A stretch of DNA of 64,000 nt, from the NCBI RefSeq assembly GCF_014218295.1, contig NZ_AP023287.1:4526001-4590000 (forward strand), written 5' to 3'. This stretch comes from Mycolicibacterium litorale. Its GTDB lineage: Bacteria > Actinomycetota > Actinomycetes > Mycobacteriales > Mycobacteriaceae. The notes beneath the pieces are model-generated. The model saw only the letters and a program-made list of their open reading frames with translations. It did not search any database and had not been told where the DNA came from. How positions within the stretch are numbered: position 1 is the stretch's first letter; each line of letters opens with the position of its first letter. Below, piece by piece: positions 7,491-16,190 of this stretch. The translations under genes and the position numbers were made by a program.

Positions 7491-10400
7491 ATGACCGAAC
7501 TGGTCGATCCCCGGACCGTAGCGGACCCGTCCGACCTCGATTCGCGATACCGTGCCTCGTCCGGTCCGGTCCTGATGACCGGTGTGCAGGCGATCGCCCG
7601 GCAGATGGTCGAACAGCACGAACGGGATCGGCGCGCGGGTCAGCGGGTGGCCACCTTCGTGTCGGGATATCCCGGCAGCCCACTGGCCGGCCTGGACAGA
7701 CTTCTGGGCGGCCTCACCGAAATCACCGCGCAACACGACATCCGCCTCGTCCACGGCATGAACGAGGAACTCGCGGCCACCGCGGTCTGGGGTAGCCAAC
7801 TGGAACTTCCGAAGGGCCGACGCACGCACGACGGCGTAGTCGGTGTCTGGTACGGCAAGGGGCCCGGCCTGGACCGTGCCAGCGACGCCTTGCGGCACGC
7901 CGCGATGTACGGCGCCCATCCGACCGGAGGCGCGCTGGTCTACGTCGGCGACGATCCTGCCGCGAAATCATCGAGCCTGCCCGCCGCCAGCGAGCGGACC
8001 CTCGCGGCGTTGTCCATGCCGATCTTCTTTCCACGAAACGCCGAAGAGGTCATCGCCTTCGGCCTGTATGGCGTGTCGCTGTCAAGGGCATCGGGGTGCT
8101 GGCCCGCGATCAAACTGGTAGCCGATGTCGCCGACGGCCTGTGGACGCTGGATCGCGATTTCGCGGAGTTCCACATCGCGGTGCCTTCGATCGAGTGGGA
8201 CGCCCGGCCGTGGACCTACCGTCAGCGGATCCTGGCCGCACCCCCCGACAGCCTGTTGGCCGAGGCCGATTTGTACGGACCGCGCTGGACCATGGTGGAG
8301 GCGTTCAACGCTGCCAACCCGATCGACGTCATCGAGATCGACCCACCGCAGGCGTGGTTGGGCATCGTCGCGGTCGGAACCGCGTACGACGCGGTGCGCC
8401 AGACCTTGACCGACCTCGGCCTGTCGGAAGCCGATCTGAGGTCCGCCGGCGTTCGCATACTCCGCGTCGGGATGCCGTACCCGCTGGGCGCCGAGAAAGT
8501 CCGGACGCTCGCCGACGGAGTCGAGACGGTGCTGGTGGTGGAGGACAAGACCGCCTTCGTCGAATCTCAGCTGAAAGACATTCTGTACGGGACGAATAGC
8601 AGTCCCGTCGTGCTCGGCAAGCGCGACGCCGACGGGCAACCGCTGATCCCCGCCGACGGCGAACTGACCGCCGACCGTCTCGCGACGCCGCTGTGGAAGG
8701 TTCTCTCCGGGCGCCTGCAGATGAGGGCACCGCGGCCACCGGCGCTGTCGCTGAGCGTCCTGCCGGCGAGACGAACCGCCTACTTCTGTTCGGGATGCCC
8801 GCACAACCGGTCGACCGCGGTGCCGGCCGGGTCCCTCGCCGGTGGTGGTATCGGTTGCCACACGTTGGTGACCATGTCGTCGCGAACCGACTCCCAGGTC
8901 ACCGGCCTGACCCAGATGGGCGGTGAAGGGGCCCAGTGGATCGGGCAGGCGCCGTACACCGACGTCGAGCACATCTTCCAAAACGTCGGCGACGGAACGT
9001 TCTTTCATTCCGGCCAGTTGGCCGTTCAGGCCAATATCGCTGCGGGCACGAACATCACATACAAGCTCCTGTACAACAGCGCGGTCGCGATGACCGGAGC
9101 TCAGGATCCCGAGGCCGCGCTTTCGGTGCCGGCACTGACCCACAAACTCGCCGCGGAGGGTGTCACCAAGATCATCGTGTGCGCCGAAGACCCCGGCAGG
9201 CACCGTCGCGCATCGTTCGCCGACGGTGTCGAGATATGGCACCGGGACCGGCTCGACGAGGCGCAGCGTCTGCTGCGCGACGTCAAGGGCGTCACCGTAT
9301 TGATCTATGACCAGCAGCGCGCCGCCGAGGCCCGCCGCAAACGCAAGCGCGGAACGCTGCCGGTGCGTCGGACGCGCGTGGTGATCAACGAGGCGGTCTG
9401 CGAAGGATGCGGGGACTGCGGCGTCAAGAGCAACTGTCTGTCGGTGCAGCCGGTCGAGACCGAATTCGGCCGCAAGACCCGCATCGACCAAACTTCGTGC
9501 AACACCGACTATTCCTGCCTCGACGGACAGTGTCCGTCGTTCGTGACCGTTGAGGTGCCGGAAGCGGCGCCACACTCGGCGACCGCACTGCCTGTTCCTC
9601 CACCGGTTGCCGAACCTGACGTCCGCGCCGTCGACCACACCTACAACGTGTTCCTGGCAGGGGTCGGTGGCACCGGCATTGTGACGGTCAACCAGGTGCT
9701 CGGAGTGGCCGCACTACGGGCGGGCCTGCACGTCGATGGACTCGACCAGACCGGGCTCAGCCAGAAGGCCGGGCCGGTGACGTCGCATCTGCGGTTGAGC
9801 AACGAGCGCGGGCAGTCCGCGAATCGGATCAGTTCCGGAGCCGCCGACTGCATCCTGGCTTTCGACTTGCTGACCGCTGCCGACGCGCGAAACGTGCTTT
9901 ACGGCAACGCCGAACATACCGTCACCATCGCATCGACAAGCCGTACGGCGACCGGTGACATGGTCTACGACAGTTCGGTGACCTTCCCCGCGGAAGCCGG
10001 CCTGCTCGATCGCCTCGGCAGCCGTGCCCGCCAGGTCATCGCATTCGACGCACTCGCGGCGGCGCAGGCGCTGTTCGGCAGCACCGCGGCGGCGAATTTC
10101 CTGCTCGTCGGTGCCGCCTACCAGACCGGTGCACTGCCCATACCCGCTCAGGCCATCGACGAAGCCATCGCCGTCAACGGGGTGGCCGTACGAGCCAACC
10201 AAGCGGCGTTCCGGTGGGGCCGGGTCGCGGTCGCCTCCCCAGAGGCTTTCCACGAGGCGTCCTCCGCCACCGAGCGACACAACCGCAGTGACACGTCGGT
10301 CCCCCACCATCTGTTGACGTCGTCGCCGATCACCGGCTCGACAAGGGAGATCCTCGACCGACGTGCCGCGCAACTGATTGCCTACCAAGGCGATCGGGTC

Positions 10401-10964
10401 GCCTCGCACTACATCTCGGTCGTGGAGGAGGTCTGGCGACGGGAACGAACCGTCACCGATCGCACCGATTTCTCCTCCGCGGTCGCGACAAATCTGCACA
10501 AGCTGATGGCGTACAAGGACGAGTACGAGGTCGCCCGGATGCTGACCGATCCCGCTTTCACCACAGCCGTTCGGGCCGAAGTCCCCGGGGGCGCGAACCT
10601 GACCTACATGCTGCACCCACCGACGTTGAAAGCACTGGGGCGCACCAAGAAAATCGGTTTCGGCCCGCGCAGCCACGCCGCGCTCCGGCTGTTGGCGAAG
10701 GGTAGGTTCCTGCGCGGCACACCGTTCGATGTGTTCGGCTACGCGCACGTGCGCCGCCTCGAACGCGCTCTGGTCGCCCATTACGAAACGGTGGTGCGCG
10801 ACCTGTGCTCCACGCTGACGCGCGACTCTCTCGACGCCGCCGTGCAGGTGGCATCGGCACCAGAGGTCGTTCGCGGATACGAGGATGTGAAACTGCGAAA
10901 CGTGCAGACCTACATCGCCCGACTCAACTCACTGGGGATCGACACGACGTCGCTGCGTGCCTGA
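7491..10964 (+). CDS. indolepyruvate ferredoxin oxidoreductase, fused subunits
   Basis: 1157 residues. The protein joins the alpha part (ThDP-binding region with GIGCHTLV and QMGGEGAQW near residue 460), a ferredoxin-like insert with Cys in CEGCGDCG near residue 637 followed by further Cys residues to about 690, and a gamma-type domain starting VFLAGVGGTGIVTVNQ near residue 720, then a C-terminal extension. It oxidatively decarboxylates aromatic 2-oxo acids such as indolepyruvate to aryl-acetyl-CoA while reducing ferredoxin. GGAGG lies 10 nt before the ATG. The divergent Lrp-type gene suggests control by an amino acid. Length and order match the fused proteobacterial/actinobacterial form. Confidence 0.92.
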   Translation: MTELVDPRTVADPSDLDSRYRASSGPVLMTGVQAIARQMVEQHERDRRAGQRVATFVSGYPGSPLAGLDRLLGGLTEITAQHDIRLVHGMNEELAATAVWGSQLELPKGRRTHDGVVGVWYGKGPGLDRASDALRHAAMYGAHPTGGALVYVGDDPAAKSSSLPAASERTLAALSMPIFFPRNAEEVIAFGLYGVSLSRASGCWPAIKLVADVADGLWTLDRDFAEFHIAVPSIEWDARPWTYRQRILAAPPDSLLAEADLYGPRWTMVEAFNAANPIDVIEIDPPQAWLGIVAVGTAYDAVRQTLTDLGLSEADLRSAGVRILRVGMPYPLGAEKVRTLADGVETVLVVEDKTAFVESQLKDILYGTNSSPVVLGKRDADGQPLIPADGELTADRLATPLWKVLSGRLQMRAPRPPALSLSVLPARRTAYFCSGCPHNRSTAVPAGSLAGGGIGCHTLVTMSSRTDSQVTGLTQMGGEGAQWIGQAPYTDVEHIFQNVGDGTFFHSGQLAVQANIAAGTNITYKLLYNSAVAMTGAQDPEAALSVPALTHKLAAEGVTKIIVCAEDPGRHRRASFADGVEIWHRDRLDEAQRLLRDVKGVTVLIYDQQRAAEARRKRKRGTLPVRRTRVVINEAVCEGCGDCGVKSNCLSVQPVETEFGRKTRIDQTSCNTDYSCLDGQCPSFVTVEVPEAAPHSATALPVPPPVAEPDVRAVDHTYNVFLAGVGGTGIVTVNQVLGVAALRAGLHVDGLDQTGLSQKAGPVTSHLRLSNERGQSANRISSGAADCILAFDLLTAADARNVLYGNAEHTVTIASTSRTATGDMVYDSSVTFPAEAGLLDRLGSRARQVIAFDALAAAQALFGSTAAANFLLVGAAYQTGALPIPAQAIDEAIAVNGVAVRANQAAFRWGRVAVASPEAFHEASSATERHNRSDTSVPHHLLTSSPITGSTREILDRRAAQLIAYQGDRVASHYISVVEEVWRRERTVTDRTDFSSAVATNLHKLMAYKDEYEVARMLTDPAFTTAVRAEVPGGANLTYMLHPPTLKALGRTKKIGFGPRSHAALRLLAKGRFLRGTPFDVFGYAHVRRLERALVAHYETVVRDLCSTLTRDSLDAAVQVASAPEVVRGYEDVKLRNVQTYIARLNSLGIDTTSLRA

Positions 10965-10987
10965 CACCGGAATCTTGGTCACACAAG

Positions 10988-11001
10988 TAGAACCTGTTTC
11001 A
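10988..11001. promoter_or_regulatory. KstR-like operator
   Basis: TAGAACCTGTTTCA matches every fixed position of the published mycobacterial KstR consensus TnnAACnnGTTnnA. It lies 66 bp before the chosen start of the SDR gene at 11067, the usual place for a repressor site. KstR controls sterol catabolism in mycobacteria, so the SDR and the next gene may be sterol-induced. Confidence 0.6.
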
Positions 11002-11066
11002 AAAATCGCCCCAGGTGCGCCACATACGCTGCTAGCGTGACGCCCGGTAAGCGATTGGAGAACACG

Positions 11067-11858
11067 TTGATCCTCGACAGATTCCGGCTCGACGGGCGGG
11101 TCGCCACAGTCACCGGGGCGGGCCGCGGACTGGGTGCCGCCATCGCGGTCGCGTTCGCGGAAGCCGGTGCGGACGTGGTGATCGCCGCCCGCACCGAATC
11201 GCAACTCGACGAGGTGGCCGAGCAGATCCGCGCGGCGGGACGCCAGGCGCACGTCGTCGTCGCCGACCTCGCCCACCCCGAGTCGACGGCCCGTCTCGCA
11301 CCCGCCGCCGTTGAGGCGTTCGGAAAACTAGACATCGTCGTCAACAACGTCGGCGGCACCATGCCGAACGCGCTCACCGAGACCTCGGCGAAGGACCTCA
11401 AGGACGCCTTCACCTTCAACGTCGCCACCGCGCACGCGCTGACGACCGCGGCCGTACCGCTGATGCTCGAGCACTCCGGCGGCGGCAGCGTCATCAACAT
11501 CACCTCGACCATGGGCCGGCTGGCCGGCCGCGGGTTCGCCGCATACGGCACCGCCAAAGCCGCCCTCGCCCACTACACCCGACTGGCCGCGCTCGACCTG
11601 TGCCCGCGGATCCGGGTGAACGCGATCGCGCCCGGGTCGATCCTCACCTCCGCGCTCGACATCGTCGCCAGCAACGACGATCTGCGCCAACCGATGGAGA
11701 AGGCCACCCCCATGCGGCGGCTCGGCGAACCAGACGACATCGCCGCCGCCGCGGTCTACCTGGCCTCACCGGCGGGCAGCTACCTCACCGGCAAGACACT
11801 CGAGGTCGACGGCGGGCTGACGTTCCCGAACCTCGACATGCCCTTCCCCGACCTCTAG
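11067..11858 (+). CDS. short-chain dehydrogenase/reductase
   Basis: 263 residues with TGAGRGLG coenzyme loop, NNVGG, a Ser in INITST and YGTAKAA (catalytic Tyr and Lys), and GSILTS downstream: a classical SDR using NAD(P). A TTG at 11067 is preferred because GGAG lies 6 nt upstream; a GTG at 11037 in the same frame has no ribosome site. The KstR-like box upstream and the following reductase gene (7 bp gap) suggest a two-gene sterol- or lipid-related operon. Substrate unknown. Confidence 0.85.
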   Translation: MILDRFRLDGRVATVTGAGRGLGAAIAVAFAEAGADVVIAARTESQLDEVAEQIRAAGRQAHVVVADLAHPESTARLAPAAVEAFGKLDIVVNNVGGTMPNALTETSAKDLKDAFTFNVATAHALTTAAVPLMLEHSGGGSVINITSTMGRLAGRGFAAYGTAKAALAHYTRLAALDLCPRIRVNAIAPGSILTSALDIVASNDDLRQPMEKATPMRRLGEPDDIAAAAVYLASPAGSYLTGKTLEVDGGLTFPNLDMPFPDL

Positions 11859-11865
11859 GAGACCC

Positions 11866-12939
11866 ATGGCGATTCGCGTCGCGCAAATCGGCACCGGCAA
11901 CGTCGGCAACCACGCGCTCACCCAGCTGATCACCGACCCGCAGTTCGAATTGACCGGTGTCTGGGTGTCGTCGCAGGCCAAGGCCGGTAAGGACGCCGCC
12001 GAACTCGTCGGCCTGTCCGACCGCACGGGCATCTCGGCCACCAACGACCTCGACGAGGTGTTGGCCACCGGCCCGCAGTGCGCGGTCTACACCGCCATGG
12101 CCGACAACCGCTTGCCGGAGGCGCTGGAGGACTACCGACGCATCCTCGCGGCGGGGGTCGACATGGTCGGCAGTGGACCGGTCTTCCTGCAGTACCCGTG
12201 GCAGGTGCTGCCCGCGGAGTTGATCGCACCGATCGAGGAGGCGACGCGCACCGGCGGGTCGAGCCTGTTCGTCGGTGGCATCGACCCCGGGTTCGCCAAC
12301 GATCTGCTGCCGCTCGCGCTGGCCGGCACATGTCAGCGCATCGAGCAGATCCGCTGCATGGAGATCGTCGACTACGCCACCTACGACAGCCCGACCGTCA
12401 TGTTCGACGTCATGGGATTCGGCAAGCCGCTCGACGACCTGCCCATGCTGTTGCAGCCCGGCGTGCTGAGCCTGGCGTGGGGTTCAGTGGTGCGCCAACT
12501 CGCCGCCGGTCTGGGCATCGAACTCGACGAGGTGACCGAGACGTTCGTGCGCGAACCCGCGCCGGAGGATTTCGACATCGCATCCGGCCACATCGCGAAA
12601 GGCACTGCGGCCGCACTGCGTTTCGAAGTCAGGGGGATGTACGGCGGCCGCCCGACGGTGGTGCTCGAACACGTCACCCGCTTGCGCGAGGACCTCTGCC
12701 CGGCCTGGCCACAGCCTGCGCAGCCCGGCGGCTCCTACCGCGTCGAGATCACCGGCGAACCCACCTACACCCTCGACCTGTGCCAGAGCAGTCCGAACGG
12801 CGATCACAACCGCGCCGGTCTGGTCGCCACCGCGGCACGGATCGTCAACGCCATCCCCGCCGTGGTCGCCGCGGAACCGGGCATACGGACAACTCTCGAT
12901 CTGCCACTCATAACTGGCAAAGGCCTAGTACGCTCCTGA
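11866..12939 (+). CDS. DapB-like NAD(P)H-dependent reductase family protein
   Basis: 357 residues beginning AIRVAQIGTGNVGN, a Rossmann nucleotide-binding start, and related overall to the dihydrodipicolinate-reductase-like/amine dehydrogenase proteins common in mycobacteria. Those proteins reduce or oxidise an imine or carbonyl; the physiological substrate is unclear. It follows the SDR after 7 bp in an apparent operon under the KstR-like box. Confidence 0.75.
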   Translation: MAIRVAQIGTGNVGNHALTQLITDPQFELTGVWVSSQAKAGKDAAELVGLSDRTGISATNDLDEVLATGPQCAVYTAMADNRLPEALEDYRRILAAGVDMVGSGPVFLQYPWQVLPAELIAPIEEATRTGGSSLFVGGIDPGFANDLLPLALAGTCQRIEQIRCMEIVDYATYDSPTVMFDVMGFGKPLDDLPMLLQPGVLSLAWGSVVRQLAAGLGIELDEVTETFVREPAPEDFDIASGHIAKGTAAALRFEVRGMYGGRPTVVLEHVTRLREDLCPAWPQPAQPGGSYRVEITGEPTYTLDLCQSSPNGDHNRAGLVATAARIVNAIPAVVAAEPGIRTTLDLPLITGKGLVRS

Positions 12940-12972
12940 ACATAAGCTGCACGCCGACCCAAGGACGGTTTC

Positions 12973-13245
12973 ATGCGTACCGCTCTGCGCCTCCTTCTCC
13001 CGTTCGTCGCAGCTGCGGGCGCCGCCGCCATCGCGGCCGCACCGGCCGCCGTCGCCCAACCCAACAGTGACGACGACGGCAAGTGCCTCAACGTCGCACC
13101 GAACGCCCTCGGTCAGGGATCCTCCTGCCCGCCGTGGGATACGCAGTTCGCCACGCAACCCAAGGACATCCACAACCAGAGCACATTTCTGTATCCGTGG
13201 GGCGATCCGTACTACGGTCCCGCCCTCGTCGTCGACTGGGGATAG
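12973..13245 (+). CDS. small secreted protein, copy 1 of three
   Basis: 90 residues with a clear signal peptide: Arg-rich start, an Ala-rich hydrophobic run to about residue 33, and an AVA-Q cleavage site. The mature part has two Cys and ends in a Tyr/Trp-rich FLYPWGDPYYGPALV tail that is nearly repeated in the next gene. An AAGGACGG ribosome site lies upstream. No enzyme motif. First of three tandem homologous genes; probably an exported cell-envelope or culture-filtrate protein. Confidence 0.8.
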   Translation: MRTALRLLLPFVAAAGAAAIAAAPAAVAQPNSDDDGKCLNVAPNALGQGSSCPPWDTQFATQPKDIHNQSTFLYPWGDPYYGPALVVDWG

Positions 13246-13254
13246 AAGGATCAC

Positions 13255-13500
13255 GTGAAGAAGACCATCCGTTTCGCACCGGTCGCCCTCGCGGTGGGTA
13301 TCGGCGCGGCTGTCCTCATGGCGCCCTCCGCGGGCGCGCAACCGAACTGCGTCACCACCGGCGAAAACGGCATCGGCGGCTCCACCACCCAGTGCAGCAG
13401 CCCTGGTAACACGCAGATCGTCACCTCCCCGGGTCAGACCACGTATCTGTACCCGTGGAACGACTACTACTACGGCCCGGCGCTGGTCATGGGCTGGTAG
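13255..13500 (+). CDS. small secreted protein, copy 2 of three
   Basis: 81 residues, GTG start preceded by AGAAGG. Signal peptide to about residue 28 (SAGA-Q). The mature part, about 53 residues, has NC...TTQC (two Cys likely disulfide-bonded), NTQIVTSPG and the YLYPWNDYYYGPALV tail, so it shares its middle with copy 3 and its tail with copy 1. It begins 9 bp after copy 1 ends. Function unknown. Confidence 0.8.
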   Translation: MKKTIRFAPVALAVGIGAAVLMAPSAGAQPNCVTTGENGIGGSTTQCSSPGNTQIVTSPGQTTYLYPWNDYYYGPALVMGW

Positions 13501-13546
13501 GTCAACACCACTACCACACAGCACCCGGCCGTGTCAGGAGACACCG

Positions 13547-13771
13547 ATGCGTATCGGGACATCCACGGCCACAACGATTTCCACCATCGCTCTGGCATGC
13601 ACCGCCGTTCTCTTCGCGCCGACGGCCACTGCGCTGCCGAACTGCGTGAACACCAGTCAGCGCACCACGCAGTGCGAGACGGGCGGCAGCACCCAGATCG
13701 TCACCACACCGCCTGACATCAACTACGGCTTCCCGTGGTGGGGGTTCGGCATATTCCCGTTCGGGATCTGA
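13547..13771 (+). CDS. small secreted protein, copy 3 of three
   Basis: 74 residues, AGGAG upstream. Signal peptide to about residue 29 (TALP), then NCVNTSQRTTQC and STQIVTTP as in copy 2, and a Trp/Phe/Pro-rich end (FPWWGFGIFPFG) in place of the Tyr-rich tail. It is the most divergent copy. No known domain. Confidence 0.8.
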   Translation: MRIGTSTATTISTIALACTAVLFAPTATALPNCVNTSQRTTQCETGGSTQIVTTPPDINYGFPWWGFGIFPFGI

Positions 13772-13827
13772 CGGCGACGATCGCTGCGCGCAAGCGGTCT
13801 GGGGCCGCTGTGTTTCAACCTTGAGTT

Positions 13828-13846
13828 TTCGGTTACCCTAACTTCT
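13828..13846. promoter_or_regulatory. candidate DtxR-family (IdeR/MntR) metal box before mntH
   Basis: By eye 13 of 19 positions match the IdeR consensus, including an inverted GTTA/TAAC pair around CCC. It lies 32 bp before the mntH start, a position suited to metal-dependent repression of a Mn/Fe importer. The match is partial. Confidence 0.4.
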
Positions 13847-13877
13847 CGATTCGACAAACCGGACGAGAGGACCCTGG

Positions 13878-15104
13878 GTGCTGCCGGAAACCGAGCCACG
13901 TCAGCGATCGACGTGGGTGCTGCTGGGGCCGGCGTTCGTCGCCGCGATCGCCTATGTCGATCCCGGCAACGTCGCCGCCAACGTGAGCGCGGGCGCCGAG
14001 TTCGGCTTCCTCCTGGTCTGGGTCATCGTGCTGGCCAATGTGATGGCCGGACTGGTGCAGTACCTGTCGGCCAAGCTCGGATTGGTCACCGGCCGCTCAC
14101 TGCCCGAATCCGTCGCAGGCCGCACCCGTACCCCGACCCGCATCGCGTACTGGCTGCAGGCCGAACTGGTCGCGATGGCCACCGATCTCGCCGAGGTGGT
14201 CGGCGGTGCGATCGCGCTCTATCTCCTGTTCGACCTGCCCCTGCTGATCGGCGGTGTGATCACGGGCGCGGTGTCGCTCGTCCTGTTGGCGGTGCAGAAT
14301 CGCCGCGGTCAGCGGCATTTCGAACGGGTCATCAGCGGTCTACTGCTGATCATCGCGATCGGCTTCCTCACCAGCGTGTTCGTCGAACCACCTCCGGTCG
14401 CCGACGTCGCCGGCGGTCTGCTGCCCCGCTTCGAGGGAGCCGAGAGTGTGCTGCTGGCGACCGCGATGCTCGGTGCGACGGTGATGCCGCACGCGGTCTA
14501 CCTGCACTCCGGCCTGGCCCGCGACCGCCACGGCCAACCCGAGGCAGGTCCTCAGCGGCGCCGACTGCTCAAGGCCACCCGCATCGACGTCGGATTGGCG
14601 ATGCTGATCGCGGGCGCGGTGAACTTGTCGATGCTCCTGGTGGCCGCCACCAATCTGCAGGGCATGACCGACACCGACACGCTCGAGTGTGCGCACGCGG
14701 CGGTGCAGCAGACCCTGGGCCCGGCCGTCGCGCTGTGCTTCGCGATCGGCCTGTTGGCCTCCGGGCTGGCGTCGACGTCGGTGGGCGCCTACGCCGGCGC
14801 GATGATCATGGGCGGTCTGCTGCGCCGGACCTATCCCCTGCTGGTGCGCCGCCTCGTCACACTGGTGCCCGCCCTGGTGATCCTCGCCGTCGGCGTCGAC
14901 CCCACCCGCGCCCTGGTGTTGTCGCAGGTGGTGTTGTCCTTCGGCATCCCGTTCGCGCTCATCCCGCTCATCCGGCTGACCAGCGACCGCACCCTGATGG
15001 GCGGCGACGTCAACCACCGCGTCACCACCGCACTCGGATGGCTCGTCGCCGGTTTGATTAGTCTGCTGAACGTGGTGCTCATCTATCTGACCGTGACAGG
15101 CTGA
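13878..15104 (+). CDS. mntH: NRAMP-family divalent metal transporter
   Basis: 408 residues, about 11 TM segments. The first helix has the metal-binding DPGNVAAN and helix 6 has VMPHAVYLHS, the two signature sites of proton-coupled Mn2+/Fe2+ importers. GTG start with GAGAGG 7 nt upstream. Length is normal. The next gene begins immediately after the stop codon, so they are probably cotranscribed. Confidence 0.93.
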   Translation: MLPETEPRQRSTWVLLGPAFVAAIAYVDPGNVAANVSAGAEFGFLLVWVIVLANVMAGLVQYLSAKLGLVTGRSLPESVAGRTRTPTRIAYWLQAELVAMATDLAEVVGGAIALYLLFDLPLLIGGVITGAVSLVLLAVQNRRGQRHFERVISGLLLIIAIGFLTSVFVEPPPVADVAGGLLPRFEGAESVLLATAMLGATVMPHAVYLHSGLARDRHGQPEAGPQRRRLLKATRIDVGLAMLIAGAVNLSMLLVAATNLQGMTDTDTLECAHAAVQQTLGPAVALCFAIGLLASGLASTSVGAYAGAMIMGGLLRRTYPLLVRRLVTLVPALVILAVGVDPTRALVLSQVVLSFGIPFALIPLIRLTSDRTLMGGDVNHRVTTALGWLVAGLISLLNVVLIYLTVTG

Positions 15105-16190
15105 ATGCCCCGCTCCAGCCGACACGCCTACTTCGCGTACGGGTCCAACCTGTGCGTGCAGCAGATGGCGCAGCGCTGCCCCGACGCCGCCGACCCCCGT
15201 CCGGCCACGCTCGACGACCACGATTGGCTGATCAACGAACGCGGCGTCGCCACCCTCGAACCGCTCCGCGGGGCGCGGGTGCACGGCGTGTTGTGGCAGG
15301 TGTCCGACCACGACCTGGCAACCCTCGACAGCGCCGAAGGTGTTCCGGTGCGCTACCGCCGCGACCGGTTGACCGTGCACACCGACGACGGCCCGGCCCC
15401 TGCATGGGTGTACATCGACCACCGCGTCGAACCGGGTCCGCCTCGGCCGGGCTACCTGGAGCGCATCATCGACGGCGCCCTGCACCACGGCCTCCCGCAC
15501 CGCTGGGTCGAATTCCTCCGGCGCTGGGATCCGATGCACTGGCCACATCGCCCGCCGCATGCGGATACCGAGGGGCCGCAATCCCTTTCGGAGCTGCTCA
15601 CCGACCCCGCGGTCGCCGAGCACAGTGTCCTGCGGTCGCGGTTCGGGTTCCTCGCCATCCACGGCGGCGGGCTCGAGCAGATGACCGACGTGATCGCCGA
15701 ACGCGCCGCCGAAGCCGCAGGCGCCTCGGTGTACGTGGTGCGCCACCCCGATCAGTACCCGCACCATCTGCCGTCGGCGCGGTATCTGGCCGCCGAGTCC
15801 GAGCGGCTCGCGGAATTCCTCGACCACGTCGACGTGGCCGTCTCGCTGCACGGGTACGGCCGCATCGGACGCAGCACCGAACTGCTCGCCGGCGGGCGCC
15901 ACCGCGCACTCGCCGCCCACCTGGCCACCCACGTCGACATCCCCGGCTACCGGGTGATCACCGACCTGGACGCCATCCCGCCCGAACTGCGTGGGCTGCA
16001 CGCCGACAACCCGGTCAACCGCACGCGCGACGGCGGAACCCAACTCGAGTTGAGTTCCCGGGTGCGCGGACTCAGCCCGCGCAGCCCACTGGCCGGCGAC
16101 GACGGACTGTCTCCTGCCACGTCGGCGCTCGTGCAGGGACTCGTCGCGGGCGCCCGGACGTGGCCCGGCCCCTACCGATCCGCCGGCTGA
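15105..16190 (+). CDS. gamma-glutamylcyclotransferase-like / poly-gamma-glutamate hydrolase-like fusion
   Basis: 361 residues in two parts. Residues 1-115 start YFAYGSNL, the hallmark of the AIG2/gamma-glutamylcyclotransferase fold. Residues 165-355 resemble the poly-gamma-glutamate hydrolase family (DUF867), with IHGGGLEQ and SLHGYGR as candidate zinc-site segments. The first domain releases 5-oxoproline from gamma-glutamyl amines and the second cuts gamma-glutamyl chains, so the fusion looks dedicated to gamma-glutamyl bonds. It starts directly at the mntH stop and its last 19 bp overlap the convergent permease gene. Confidence 0.75.
   Translation: MPRSSRHAYFAYGSNLCVQQMAQRCPDAADPRPATLDDHDWLINERGVATLEPLRGARVHGVLWQVSDHDLATLDSAEGVPVRYRRDRLTVHTDDGPAPAWVYIDHRVEPGPPRPGYLERIIDGALHHGLPHRWVEFLRRWDPMHWPHRPPHADTEGPQSLSELLTDPAVAEHSVLRSRFGFLAIHGGGLEQMTDVIAERAAEAAGASVYVVRHPDQYPHHLPSARYLAAESERLAEFLDHVDVAVSLHGYGRIGRSTELLAGGRHRALAAHLATHVDIPGYRVITDLDAIPPELRGLHADNPVNRTRDGGTQLELSSRVRGLSPRSPLAGDDGLSPATSALVQGLVAGARTWPGPYRSAG

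Noticed and set aside
13772..13877. manganese riboswitch (yybP-ykoY) before mntH
   Set aside because: The 106-bp gap is too short and lacks the conserved paired loops; a protein box is more plausible.
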